Shown: positions 6,274 through 14,096 of the stretch, piece by piece
Layout of the letters: every line of letters starts with the position of its first letter
How positions within the stretch are numbered: the stretch's first letter is position 1
From: a virus
Virus record (IMG/VR): IMGVR_UViG_3300032820_003406
Location: 1 to 29,094 of that record
Length of the DNA stretch: 29,094 nucleotides
Direction: 5' to 3' (one strand)
The notes under the pieces: generated by a model
What the model was told of the DNA's origin: nothing
Database searches by the model: none
Seen by the model: the letters and a program-made list of their open reading frames with translations, nothing else
Position numbers and translations under genes: made by a program

Positions 6274-6829
6274 GCAATACATTGTCTTTTTTCCATGTAT
6301 TAGGTAGTTGCCATAAATTTTCTTGATATATAGTAAATGTTATTTTAGGAAACCATTCAAAAACTTTGCTTATTTGATAAATCCAATAACTAGGATCTAC
6401 AGCATTTTTTGATGAAGGATCATATCCATTTGTGTTTTTATAGATATTATTTACTGTTTTTTGTTTACTGTAAAGGTCAAAACCGATAAGATCTATTTTA
6501 TTTTTTTCACAAAGACTAGCTCCTAGTAAAACTGCATAAGGACCGCTTCCCCATTGGAAAGGCTCATCCCATCGTTGGTTTCCTATATAAGGAAGTTCTG
6601 GAACAGTTTGTATTCCTTTGTATTCTTTGTATAGATTAATCCAGTCTTTTCTAGTATATATTATACTATGAGTTTTACTATTAATAGCTTCCTCAACCAT
6701 TCTTCGATCTACACAAATTAAATGGTCTACATGATAATCACGTATAATAGCATTACAGCCAATTTTACATGTTAAAATACTATCAATAGAAATATTTTTA
6801 CGGCTTTCACCGTTTCCTACTATCAGCAT
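6251..6829 (-). CDS. Unknown protein with Rossmann-like start, glycosyltransferase/DUF115-like
   Basis: A 192-residue protein starting MLIVGNGESRKNI, a glycine-rich turn like that opening DUF115/sialyltransferase-type folds. It has paired strand-helix units (HLICVDRRMVEEAI) and a conserved-looking centre (RWDEPFQWGSGPYAVLLGA then IDLIGFDLYS). I suspect a nucleotide-sugar-dependent transferase or a relative, but no catalytic residue can be fixed. The gene overlaps the upstream membrane protein gene by 23 bases, and its 3' end carries the promoter of the queD-kdsA unit. No ribosome-binding site is obvious, so translational coupling is likely. Confidence 0.6.
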   Translation of the reverse strand: MLIVGNGESRKNISIDSILTCKIGCNAIIRDYHVDHLICVDRRMVEEAINSKTHSIIYTRKDWINLYKEYKGIQTVPELPYIGNQRWDEPFQWGSGPYAVLLGASLCEKNKIDLIGFDLYSKQKTVNNIYKNTNGYDPSSKNAVDPSYWIYQISKVFEWFPKITFTIYQENLWQLPNTWKKDNVLLDKISNL

Positions 6830-7145
6830 TTTTCATTTCATCTAAAATAGGATTATGAGTTGTTTTTAACATATCTTTAGTATCTTTAAGATATGATTTT
6901 ACATCTAGAAAATGTTTTTCTGTAGTTTCAAGTGCCTGTAATAGATTTAATATTTGTACAATTGTCCACCACCACCATACTATACATACTGATGTAAAAA
7001 TTATTAAACCTCCAAATAGAAGATATTCTCTAGTAGTGTTTAGATCAAATAGTTCCATGCCTAAAATTGCCGTAAGAGCAGTATACGGCAAAGTTACCCC
7101 TGCGTACTTCCAATATTTAATATGCCTTTTCATTTTTTCGAACAT
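6807..7145 (-). CDS. Two-helix membrane protein with coiled-coil tail
   Basis: A 112-residue protein with two hydrophobic segments (about 15-32, and 42-66 containing the run VWWWWTIVQIL), followed by an amphipathic helix (LETTEKHFLDVKSYLKDTKD). A strong AGGAGG ribosome-binding site precedes the ATG. Similar membrane proteins are widespread in marine T4-like phages, without known function. It is co-transcribed with, and overlaps, the Rossmann-like gene at 6251-6829. Confidence 0.75.
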   Translation of the reverse strand: MFEKMKRHIKYWKYAGVTLPYTALTAILGMELFDLNTTREYLLFGGLIIFTSVCIVWWWWTIVQILNLLQALETTEKHFLDVKSYLKDTKDMLKTTHNPILDEMKNADSRKR

Positions 7146-7174
7146 GCATGCCTCCTGTAAATTGCTTACAAAAT

Positions 7175-7195
7175 TATTTACTCTAAGAATTTATA
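7175..7195 (-). promoter_or_regulatory. Two overlapping late-box candidates
   Basis: The minus strand carries TATAAATT (7195-7188) and AGTAAATA (7182-7175), each near the late consensus, 30-50 bases before the membrane protein gene at 7145. One of them probably provides its late transcript. Confidence 0.4.
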
Positions 7196-7211
7196 AAATT
7201 AAATATTGAGA

Positions 7212-8312
7212 TTACGAAGAAATTTGCCCAAAAGATTTCCATAAACCTGGGGAACCTTCTCGGATACAAATCCAACCTACATAGCCTGTAGGTTGAGGAC
7301 CGTCATTCCAAACTATATCACCTAAACTATAATTTCCACTTGTAGGAATTTCTGATCCAACTTCTTGTTTTTTGCCTTGAACTCTTATAGGCCCTGCGGT
7401 TGTTATATCTACATCTTCTCCAAAGTTTTTTACACCTATGCCTAATTTACCTAAAATATTTACTTTGTTTCTTAAAGTAATATTACCTTCGGCTCCTATA
7501 GTTATTCTAGCAGTATCGTCTGTGATAATATCAAGATTGCTTGTTGTCCAAGTTCCCACTTTGAAATCTTTTTCTTCTGAATCGATAATAAATTCATGGT
7601 CTAAAGACGCAATACTTAATGCTCCGTTTGGACTTTCTATTCCTAAACCTAGTCGTTGATTTTCATCTTCCCAAAAAATAAAATGTCCAATTGAGAAATT
7701 TCCCTCTACATTTAAATCTTGTAATGTACCTACCTTGCGTAAATTACTTTTTATTACAGATGACCCTAATTCGGCAGCAGACAGTACTGTTACGTTTCCG
7801 ATTTTATAGGTTTTATCTTTATTTACATCTATCGATTCTGAACTAAAAAACCTATCGTCTCCACCTTGATACATGAACTGTCTTGTTGGACCATTTCCTG
7901 ACCAAATTAAACCCTTTCCATATGGCGGTTTTCCTTTTTCTCCTTTAAATTCTAAAGGAGCAGATCGTTCTGTTCGTGTATCGGTAGTTAATTCATCTAC
8001 ATGTAGTTTAAGTGCTTTAATTTCGCCATCTACTGTTAAATTTCCATCTACTGTTATTGAATTTTTTATTTCTTTAACAGAAATAGCAGGTGCAATAATT
8101 TGATCGTTTTCTACTACTAAAATAGGATCTCCTACATATGTAGCATTGTCTTTAATACCTACACTTGCAAAATTTGCATATATCCCTCCACTAAGTTTAT
8201 TGCCACTAATGGACCTATCTACTATTTCTTGTTGAGGAGGTGGAGTAGATGCTAGTTCTTCAATAGCATCGCCTAAAGATGATAATGTGTGATGTAAATT
8301 TTCTTTGCTCAT
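7212..8312 (-). CDS. Virion structural protein, tail-fibre-like
   Basis: A 366-residue beta-rich protein typical of T4-like marine phage fibres. It has an N-terminal helix (MSKENLHHTLSSLGDAIEEL), repeated strand-turn units (SITVDGNLTVDGEIKALKL), a KGLIWSGNGPTRQFMYQGG element, and a C-terminal cap (GDIVWNDGPQPTGYVGWIC then REGSPGLWKSFG) that I associate with cyanophage structural proteins. The longer frame starts with TTG at 8327; I use the ATG at 8312, which lies five bases after the late box GATAAATA (8318-8325). It follows the gene at 8324-9622 by 11 bases. Its exact place in the virion is not known. Confidence 0.8.
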   Translation of the reverse strand: MSKENLHHTLSSLGDAIEELASTPPPQQEIVDRSISGNKLSGGIYANFASVGIKDNATYVGDPILVVENDQIIAPAISVKEIKNSITVDGNLTVDGEIKALKLHVDELTTDTRTERSAPLEFKGEKGKPPYGKGLIWSGNGPTRQFMYQGGDDRFFSSESIDVNKDKTYKIGNVTVLSAAELGSSVIKSNLRKVGTLQDLNVEGNFSIGHFIFWEDENQRLGLGIESPNGALSIASLDHEFIIDSEEKDFKVGTWTTSNLDIITDDTARITIGAEGNITLRNKVNILGKLGIGVKNFGEDVDITTAGPIRVQGKKQEVGSEIPTSGNYSLGDIVWNDGPQPTGYVGWICIREGSPGLWKSFGQISS

Positions 8313-8317
8313 GTAAG

Positions 8318-8325
8318 TATTTATC
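8318..8325 (-). promoter_or_regulatory. Late promoter GATAAATA, 5 bases before a start codon
   Basis: The minus strand reads GATAAATA, then five bases, then the ATG at 8312. No ribosome-binding site separates them. It overlaps the stop codon of the upstream gene, so late transcription of the fibre gene can be independent. Confidence 0.6.
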
Positions 8326-9622
8326 AAGTTACCTTGAGCAATACCGTATCTACATTAATGCGCCCTGTTAATAGTGTATCAGTAGTATTAATTGAATCCA
8401 TAAATGTTCTTAATGCTACTTTTCCTGAAGCCTTAAATTCTTTAAGTTGATCATCAGGCTTCCGAAGGGTTTTTTGGTAACTATTTTCTAAATTAAATCC
8501 TGTAATAGTAGTACCTTTTGCTTGTAATCCTGTCCCTGTTCGAGCAAGTCCTTTAGGATCTTGATTATTAGCAATATATTTTCCTATCTTGCGTGTTTTA
8601 ATATTAAACACCCAAAGTTCATTTGAACCAATAATGTCTACAGGGTTAATTGATGCTAATTTGTACTTGTCATTTGCTCTACAATATTTTAGTTTTGCAA
8701 TTAATTTATCTGCACTCTTAGGTTTAGCTTTCCGAGGCTTACGGGTTGCTTTACTAGACTCTATAACAAAAGTACAAGCTTCTATAAGTACTTCTAAAGC
8801 ACTAGTAAATTTTTGTACATCTTTTTTTGTTAAATGAGAATAACCTTCTTTAAGTTGCTCCCACATATCAGAATCTGATTCATCCATCTTTTCTAATTTT
8901 TTAGGAGTAGGCATTTGCTGAAGTTCGTGCATTTCAGCTAGTTCACTCTCGTAAAATTTAATTAATTTACGAGCATGAGCTTGTGTTACTCCTCTTTGTT
9001 GAAAATGAGTTTTAAAATCAAAACCTTTTGGATCAAAGTTCTTTTTGTCCATAACAAAACCGTCTAACCATTCGTCTATATCTTCAGCTGTAGATAGAGC
9101 TTGTGACTGAATTCTTTCTTGGATAGTTGGTACATACTTATTAGCATTGGCTTTTTCTTCTTTTTTATTTTCAGCAACCACTTTCCCACCATGCTCTATA
9201 ACTTCACTTAGTTTTTTTTGAATCCATGTATGAGATGAATAAGGTTCATAATCTTCATCATATGAATGATCATATTTTGGATCTGTTTTATAAGGATTCG
9301 TAATATATTCAGGCATACCTTCATTAAGCATTTTACATATACACGAAACTGTAATACCTGTACGCCAGTTCTCTGCGGCCTTCCATTTTTGAATTTGTGT
9401 TTTGGTATACTTGTTATTCTTAAGATATAATTCAACGTCTTTACGTAAATCCTTAGAATGATGATTATAGTTATACCATTGCATACTACTTGAATGATAA
9501 CTATATATCTCTAAGACTGTTGGATTCTTTTCTAAGAACTCTGGCCAATTAGGTTGAGGTCCTACATCGCTTTTTTTACGAGAACCTCTTTTTTTCTTAC
9601 GCTTAGTTTTCGGAAGTGCCAT
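8324..9622 (-). CDS. Large conserved-looking phage protein of unknown function
   Basis: A 432-residue, highly charged protein with a basic N-terminus (PKTKRKKKRGSRKKSD), predicted helices throughout, a second basic patch (SSKATRKPRKAKPKS near residue 300) and a more ordered C-terminus (LWVFNIKTRKIGKYI). The basic patches suggest contact with nucleic acid. The ATG is preceded by AAGGAA. A TTGACT-17-TATAAT promoter lies at 9652-9680. It is followed by the fibre protein. I recall comparable proteins in marine T4-like phages but no assigned role, so I name none. Confidence 0.7.
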   Translation of the reverse strand: MALPKTKRKKKRGSRKKSDVGPQPNWPEFLEKNPTVLEIYSYHSSSMQWYNYNHHSKDLRKDVELYLKNNKYTKTQIQKWKAAENWRTGITVSCICKMLNEGMPEYITNPYKTDPKYDHSYDEDYEPYSSHTWIQKKLSEVIEHGGKVVAENKKEEKANANKYVPTIQERIQSQALSTAEDIDEWLDGFVMDKKNFDPKGFDFKTHFQQRGVTQAHARKLIKFYESELAEMHELQQMPTPKKLEKMDESDSDMWEQLKEGYSHLTKKDVQKFTSALEVLIEACTFVIESSKATRKPRKAKPKSADKLIAKLKYCRANDKYKLASINPVDIIGSNELWVFNIKTRKIGKYIANNQDPKGLARTGTGLQAKGTTITGFNLENSYQKTLRKPDDQLKEFKASGKVALRTFMDSINTTDTLLTGRINVDTVLLKVT

Positions 9623-9651
9623 TATATATTCCTTACTCTGAGTGTTTTTAT

Positions 9652-9680
9652 ATTATATATGATTATTGCTTAGAAGTCAA
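9652..9680 (-). promoter_or_regulatory. Near-consensus sigma70 promoter, TTGACT-17-TATAAT
   Basis: On the minus strand, TTGACT (9680-9675), a 17-base spacer and TATAAT (9657-9652). It overlaps the 3' end of hemC and would drive the gene at 8324-9622 with host polymerase. Confidence 0.75.
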
Positions 9681-10499
9681 TCTTATTTTTTGAGCAGTAT
9701 TATATCCTAAATCTTTTATAAGATTAATAGGAACTGTTGAAGAATATTTATTACAAGTATAATCTTCAAAATAATATTCTGCTTTTAAAGTAATATTTTC
9801 ATTTCCTGTAGCATAGCCAGCTACCATAGTATGGCAGTCACCACCTACTCCTTTTAGAAGATCTCGTTCGACCATTGCATGTATATATGTAGGCTTATGA
9901 TTAATTTCGGCTATTATAGAGTTAGTTCGTTCATCATTTATTCGAGTTTGTACAGCAATAATACCTTGACCAATAGCAGGTAAAGAAGGTAAAACATCAT
10001 ACTTAACTTTTATATTAAGACAGTCTAGTCCTGCTTGTGCTAAAACAATCGCATCATATTCTCCAGAATTAAGTTTAGAAAGCCTAGTGTCTACATTTCC
10101 TCTAATATCACAGACGTTAACATCTGGAAATTGATTAATTATCTGTGCTTTTCGTCTAGGAGAACTTGTACCTATTTTTGCATTTTTAAATATATTCCCT
10201 ACAATAACATCATAAGGACTGTTTCTTTCAAGTACTGCATTTACTATTAAACCTTCTGTTTCTTCACCCGGCATATCTTTTAAACTATGCACAGCTATAT
10301 CTATATTTCCATTTAACAGTTGAGATTCTATTGTGCTACAAAATACTCCCTTGCCCCCCATTTCATGGATAGGAGTATTTTCATGTATATCGCCTATAGT
10401 TTTTATAACTACAATTTCTGCATTCATTGGCAGAAGTTTACAAACCTTCTCCGTATACACACGAGAAAGATTGCTGCCTCTGGCTCCTACTTTAAGCAA
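9663..10499 (-). CDS. hemC: Porphobilinogen deaminase (hydroxymethylbilane synthase)
   Basis: A 278-residue HemC, which joins four porphobilinogens into hydroxymethylbilane, the common precursor of heme and other tetrapyrroles. Conserved parts are in order: VGARGSNLS, GGKGVF, AVHSLKDMP with catalytic Asp75, GTSSPRRKAQ, IRGNVDTRLSKL, DAIVLAQAGL, PAIGQG and GGDCHTMVAGYA with the dipyrromethane-cofactor cysteine C222. It is shorter than the roughly 310-residue bacterial enzymes because the C-terminal domain is compact. The start is a TTG directly behind the ligase stop codon, in the same frame. Together with the heme oxygenase and bilin reductase at the right end it suggests phage control of tetrapyrrole flow. 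Confidence 0.93.
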   Translation of the reverse strand: MLKVGARGSNLSRVYTEKVCKLLPMNAEIVVIKTIGDIHENTPIHEMGGKGVFCSTIESQLLNGNIDIAVHSLKDMPGEETEGLIVNAVLERNSPYDVIVGNIFKNAKIGTSSPRRKAQIINQFPDVNVCDIRGNVDTRLSKLNSGEYDAIVLAQAGLDCLNIKVKYDVLPSLPAIGQGIIAVQTRINDERTNSIIAEINHKPTYIHAMVERDLLKGVGGDCHTMVAGYATGNENITLKAEYYFEDYTCNKYSSTVPINLIKDLGYNTAQKIRLTSKQ

Positions 10500-11831
10500 T
10501 TAAATTTTCTCATCTATATCAAATCCTCTAAAACATTTGAATCTAGGAAACCTTAAACTATAAGTATTAGAATCTTGTGACTTGGTCTTAGCGTCTGCTC
10601 TTATTTCAACTAAAACACCAATGAGGTTATCACGGCTAAGCCAGAATATATCACGTTCACGGTCAGTGAAACCACTGCCGCAGTTAAGATGATAAGTGTC
10701 TCCATCGTCGTCTCCTTCCACTATAATAGCACCCAAACGTCCTTTGTTACGTCCTGTGCCTTCTTCTACTGCAATTACTTTCAAAGTTACTTCGATAAAG
10801 GGCTTTAATTTTAACCAATACATAGATCTTTTACATTCATACGGTGCATCTAGATCTTTAATCATTATACCTTCATATCCACCGTCTACAGCCGCTTTGT
10901 TTACGTCTGTGTACGTTTTTTGCCCTTCAGGTGTGTCTAAGTATACAATTTCATGATCAAGCACTTGTACGTGCTCTAAGGCGTCTTTATTTTGTTCGTA
11001 CCAGTACTTTAACATTAAAGTTCGTTGTTCTTGTGATTTATCCCATCCACCATCCAAAAAGTCTTTTAATGGTATAAAATCAAAAAGATGTAAAATAGCA
11101 TCTTTAGCAGTAACATTACTTTTCCGATGTACTTGTTTCATTAAGTCTTGAAAGTTATCACTCATAACTTCTCCATCTAAAACTAAATCGTAAGGAGGAG
11201 GAGTTTTTTTAACTACTTCCGCAATTTCATCTATAATATGTTGAAAATTTAAAAACTGTTTTCCGTTTCTACTAAATTGCTCAACGTTGCCATCTTTCCG
11301 AACAATGGTTATAACTCTAACACCGTCTAATTTAACTTCTAGCATTTTCTTGCCAATAAGTTTCTTTTCATGTTTAGCAGAATCTTGTGCTAGTTGACAG
11401 TTAAAAACAGGAACAGTATAATCGTCAAATCCATTTTTCTTAGCAACATTGTTTACAGTTTTTTCACTTACGCCACAACGTAAATCTTTAATAAGGATTC
11501 TACGATAAAATCCATTCCATTGTTCTGCGGTTGCTGAACTTTTTACAAGATTAATAGCATCTCGTGCCGCATGGCCTGTAAGTTCGCGTTTATTAAGTTT
11601 CTCAGCTAGTTCTTTAAAGATTTTCCATTCACATCCCTGTGCTGAAACAACTGTGTCTTTTGTAGTAACTTGTTTAACACCAAATGTATATAATGGATCA
11701 AGACACATTCGAACACCTTCAAAGAACTCATCTAAGCCTTCGTTCATTGCATCTAGTAAGATTGCTTCTTTAGCAAGTCGAGAATTATCTGCTTCTAACT
11801 GATCTATAATTGTTTGCGGTTGTGTTTTCAT
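10500..11831 (-). CDS. ATP-dependent DNA ligase, T4 gp30 type
   Basis: A 443-residue NTP-dependent DNA ligase that seals nicks in phage replication and repair. Motif I is EVKLDGVR with the adenylated Lys167. Later nucleotidyltransferase motifs include LVLDGEVM, YEGIMIKD and YWLKLKPF, and an OB-fold domain closes the protein. Length and layout resemble T4 gp30 (487 residues). I choose the ATG at 11831, just after the stop of the upstream gene (11842) and behind an AGAGAG ribosome-binding site, over an upstream alternative. Its TAA stop is followed at once, in frame, by the TTG start of hemC. Confidence 0.92.
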   Translation of the reverse strand: MKTQPQTIIDQLEADNSRLAKEAILLDAMNEGLDEFFEGVRMCLDPLYTFGVKQVTTKDTVVSAQGCEWKIFKELAEKLNKRELTGHAARDAINLVKSSATAEQWNGFYRRILIKDLRCGVSEKTVNNVAKKNGFDDYTVPVFNCQLAQDSAKHEKKLIGKKMLEVKLDGVRVITIVRKDGNVEQFSRNGKQFLNFQHIIDEIAEVVKKTPPPYDLVLDGEVMSDNFQDLMKQVHRKSNVTAKDAILHLFDFIPLKDFLDGGWDKSQEQRTLMLKYWYEQNKDALEHVQVLDHEIVYLDTPEGQKTYTDVNKAAVDGGYEGIMIKDLDAPYECKRSMYWLKLKPFIEVTLKVIAVEEGTGRNKGRLGAIIVEGDDDGDTYHLNCGSGFTDRERDIFWLSRDNLIGVLVEIRADAKTKSQDSNTYSLRFPRFKCFRGFDIDEKI

Positions 11832-11841
11832 TTGTGTCTCT

Positions 11842-12480
11842 CTAAGAAAGGAATGTCTGGACGCCCTGGGCCGGTCCAATTCTGCTTGCTTGAATATTTG
11901 TATTAATAGTTATTCTGAGTTTATCACTATTATTTTTTTCTGTACGATGCAGTAACCATCCAGGAAATATAACTACATCTCCTGTTTGTACAGTAACATG
12001 TGTCCAAGCATTGGTTCCACCTTTCTGTCTAGTCCCCTGCCAATGATAGAATAAAGGATTGTGTACTTCTAAATTTCCACTATTGGGAGGAACATCTAGA
12101 TACAATACAGCTACTTGATCTGCTTCTCCGTGAGTATGTTCTTTAGTCCAAGCACCGTTAGGATGTAAATTTGCCCAACTTCTTTCTATTTGCCTTTGTT
12201 CAGGAATTTTATAATTCCAATGACACCAAATTTCATAACTAGGTCCTTCCATTAACCAATTGTAATAGTCTTTTGCTTCTAGCCATATATGTGGCATATT
12301 ATTATCAGATGAAGAACTTGCACCGCCGCCTTCTTCTAAGGCGTTATTTAGGTCATTACTATTGTTAAGAAATTCAAGAGTTTTTTCTTGGAATGCTGAC
12401 AAGTCTCCTGAATAATGTCCTTTCCAAAGAGGATCAGAAAATACATCAGCAGTTTTCCAAGAATCTGTTGTAATTTTCAT
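11842..12480 (-). CDS. Putative 2OG-Fe(II) oxygenase (PF13759-like), copy A
   Basis: A 212-residue protein resembling the putative 2OG-Fe(II) oxygenase family found in cyanophages. It has an iron-binding EHTHGEADQ (H115/H117), a jelly-roll strand VAVLYLDVPPNSGNLEVHNP, and GDVVIFPGWLLHRT with H178, followed by the likely 2-oxoglutarate Arg189 (KLRITIN). The substrate is unknown. It is a tandem paralogue of the gene at 12480-13082, to which it is coupled by a TGATG stop-start overlap. Ligase follows 10 bases downstream. Both copies have HxH rather than the more common HxD as the first iron site. Confidence 0.75.
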   Translation of the reverse strand: MKITTDSWKTADVFSDPLWKGHYSGDLSAFQEKTLEFLNNSNDLNNALEEGGGASSSSDNNMPHIWLEAKDYYNWLMEGPSYEIWCHWNYKIPEQRQIERSWANLHPNGAWTKEHTHGEADQVAVLYLDVPPNSGNLEVHNPLFYHWQGTRQKGGTNAWTHVTVQTGDVVIFPGWLLHRTEKNNSDKLRITINTNIQASRIGPAQGVQTFLS

Positions 12481-13082
12481 CAAAAATTTATCCTAGTATT
12501 TGTAGATATTACACTTAAATTCACACTCATAGTTATTCGATCGTCTTTACTTTTATTAGGTGTAGTTCGATGCAGTAACCATCCGGGAAATATAACTACA
12601 TCTCCCGTTTCAACTTCTATTTCTTCCCAAAAATGTCCATCGGCTCGAGGTGTATTTTCCCAATGATAAAATAAAGGATTATTTATTTCTAAATTTCCTC
12701 CATCTTTACCAATTGGTTTTTCTATATATAATACTATTACAAGGCAATCACGACAGTGTGTATGTTCACCTGTCCAAGCAGTTTGTGGATATGAATTTAC
12801 CCAACTAGTTTGCTCAATTTCTTCCCAAGGCATTGTTTGATAATTCCAGTCTTCCCAAACTTTATTACAAAAGTTAGCTGACCAATCCATAAATCCTTTT
12901 GCTTCTTTCCATTCATGAGGAGGTTGTGGATCAGGACCTGAACTTATACCGCCATCCATTAAGGCAGATACATTAGTGTTAGGATCTTTTAAAAAGTTAA
13001 GAGATCGCTCTTTTAGTTTGATTAAATCTCCAGTAAAACGTCCCTTCCATATAGGTGAAGGAAATATATTACATGGTTCCAT
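12480..13082 (-). CDS. Putative 2OG-Fe(II) oxygenase (PF13759-like), copy B
   Basis: A 200-residue paralogue of copy A, with EHTHCRDC (H107/H109), IVLYIEKPIGKDGGNLEINN, GDVVIFPGWLLHRT (H171) and DRITMSVN (Arg182). Similarity runs end to end, including the N-terminal SPIWKGRFTGDL versus SDPLWKGHYSGDL, so the pair arose by duplication. It is preceded by a possible sigma70-type promoter at 13116-13144. Such oxygenases are frequent in marine T4-like phages and may hydroxylate proteins or nucleobases. The substrate is not deducible. Confidence 0.75.
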   Translation of the reverse strand: MEPCNIFPSPIWKGRFTGDLIKLKERSLNFLKDPNTNVSALMDGGISSGPDPQPPHEWKEAKGFMDWSANFCNKVWEDWNYQTMPWEEIEQTSWVNSYPQTAWTGEHTHCRDCLVIVLYIEKPIGKDGGNLEINNPLFYHWENTPRADGHFWEEIEVETGDVVIFPGWLLHRTTPNKSKDDRITMSVNLSVISTNTRINF

Positions 13083-13115
13083 GCTTGGTTCCTACTAAAT
13101 ATTATTTTATAATAT

Positions 13116-13144
13116 ACTTTAACACAGGATAAGTAAGAAGTCAA
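13116..13144 (-). promoter_or_regulatory. Candidate sigma70 promoter, TTGACT-17-TAAAGT
   Basis: On the minus strand, TTGACT (13144-13139), a 17-base spacer and TAAAGT (13121-13116). It lies just past the tRNA and before the tandem oxygenase genes. The -10 matches only four of six. Confidence 0.5.
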
Positions 13145-13151
13145 GAAGATT

Positions 13152-13238
13152 TGGCTCCGGGGGGTGGATTCGAACCACCACGCTCGTGCAAGCACCTGTT
13201 AAACAGACAGGCATGTCTACCATTTCCATCACCCCGGA
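13152..13238 (-). tRNA. Unusual class II tRNA with GUU (Asn) anticodon and leucine-like body
   Basis: All 87 bases fold. Acceptor stem: 7 bp (TCCGGGG with CCCCGGA). D stem: 3 bp with a leucine-like loop holding GGTAGA. Anticodon stem: 5 bp, CCTGT with ACAGG. Variable region: 15 bases with its own 4-bp stem (GCTT/GAGC, one G-U pair). T stem: 5 bp with loop TTCGAAT. The anticodon loop is CTGTTTA, giving anticodon GTT (Asn) with an unusual U at position 37. The discriminator base is G and CCA is encoded. The long variable arm belongs to Leu/Ser/Tyr tRNAs, not Asn; G73 with GUU fits Asn identity. It begins six bases after the synthetase-like gene. Confidence 0.82.
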
Positions 13239-13244
13239 TCAATC

Positions 13245-14096
13245 TTACATATTTGCTACTATTTTTCTAACATTATACACTTCGTTAGCTCGAAGTAACC
13301 TTGTTACTCCGATTCCGCCACCAACTCGCGGAATAAAGTCGTAACTTAAGAATTCGTTTAGTTCAGCTTCTACACGGTCCTTGCCAAATTGTCCAAATAG
13401 CAAATCAGCATATTGTCCTTCACTTATAGTATGAAACATTTCTTTCATTTCTTCAGTATCAGCACTACGTTCTGCTGATCCTATTGTTTCTTGTCCAGCT
13501 ATAATAACATCAATTTTCGCAGCCGTTCCGTCTCCGTTTTGTTTCATATTCCAAAAAGGACTAGTATAATTTGGAAAGTTTTTAATCATGCATACTCGAC
13601 CCTGCCATTTGTCATGCATTGCCGTTTCTTCTGCGTGAGTTAATTCTTCTACCCCAAATTCATCCGCCCATTCTTTATAATCTTTAGCAACAACTCCGTG
13701 TTTGGTGCCAAATCCCATATGTTCTACAAGTTCCTTTTCTAGTTCTTCTAGTTCGACTATTGTTCCTGGAAACTCAAACTCAAACATAGGAAATATTAAA
13801 TCATGTCGTCCTTCAACAGGGTTAGGTTCTTGTCTATAAGAAGTTGAGACACAAAAAAACCCCTCTTGAGTGGGGCGTTTAAGTAATTCGTATTCGAGCC
13901 ACATTTGGCCCGTCTGAGGTAGGGGCCAAACATTGCCTGCGTAGTTATATGTTGATACTGTAGTAGGGTCTTCACATGCCGCTAAAATGCTTAATCGATT
14001 TTGTGTGTGAACTTCTAAAAAATTTTTATCCAAAAAAAAGGACCGTAAACGGCCCACGACTTCTGTATATTTTTCGGGTTCAATAAGTTGTGTCAT
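13245..14096 (-). CDS. Class IIb aminoacyl-tRNA-synthetase core (AsnRS/AspRS-like) without anticodon domain
   Basis: A 283-residue protein equal to just the catalytic domain of Asp/Asn/Lys-type class II synthetases. Motif 2 is STSYRQEPNPVEGRHDLIF followed by FEFEF. A GSAERSADTEEMKEMF segment matches the AsnRS/AspRS flipping and acid region, and motif 3 is VGGGIGVTRLLRA with its arginine. The N-terminal OB-fold anticodon-binding domain is missing. Archaeal AsnRS-like asparagine synthetase (AS-AR) has the same reduced plan, so the enzyme may make asparagine rather than charge tRNA. It is followed six bases later by a tRNA with an Asn anticodon. An AAAAGG ribosome-binding site precedes the ATG. 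Two terminator-like hairpins lie inside the coding region. Confidence 0.82.
   Translation of the reverse strand: MTQLIEPEKYTEVVGRLRSFFLDKNFLEVHTQNRLSILAACEDPTTVSTYNYAGNVWPLPQTGQMWLEYELLKRPTQEGFFCVSTSYRQEPNPVEGRHDLIFPMFEFEFPGTIVELEELEKELVEHMGFGTKHGVVAKDYKEWADEFGVEELTHAEETAMHDKWQGRVCMIKNFPNYTSPFWNMKQNGDGTAAKIDVIIAGQETIGSAERSADTEEMKEMFHTISEGQYADLLFGQFGKDRVEAELNEFLSYDFIPRVGGGIGVTRLLRANEVYNVRKIVANM
13853..13875 (-). terminator. Terminator-like hairpin inside the synthetase-like gene (second)
   Basis: The minus strand has CCCC-ACTCAAGA-GGGG followed directly by seven T. It is in frame within the coding sequence and encodes part of RPTQEGFF. It looks like an intrinsic terminator although it lies mid-gene. 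Confidence 0.5.
14032..14055 (-). terminator. Terminator-like hairpin near the 5' end of the synthetase-like gene
   Basis: The minus strand has GGGCCG-TTTA-CGGTCC (6 bp, one G-U pair, tetraloop) followed by eight T, some 40 bases inside the coding region. It has the form of an intrinsic terminator or attenuator, which a translating ribosome would disrupt. Confidence 0.55.

Noticed and set aside
8313-8327. TTG-initiated longer start of the fibre gene
   Set aside because: It runs through the late box GATAAATA and overlaps the upstream gene; the ATG at 8312 fits the recurrent box-N5-ATG layout.
10696-10956. Plus-strand ORF of 86 residues
   Set aside because: Antisense shadow of DNA ligase, whose motifs are unmistakable on the other strand.
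13152-13238. Ordinary tRNA-Leu
   Set aside because: Leucine-like arms are present, but the anticodon loop CTGTTTA with a perfect 5-bp stem puts GTT at 34-36; shifting to TAA breaks the stem, and the discriminator is G, not A.
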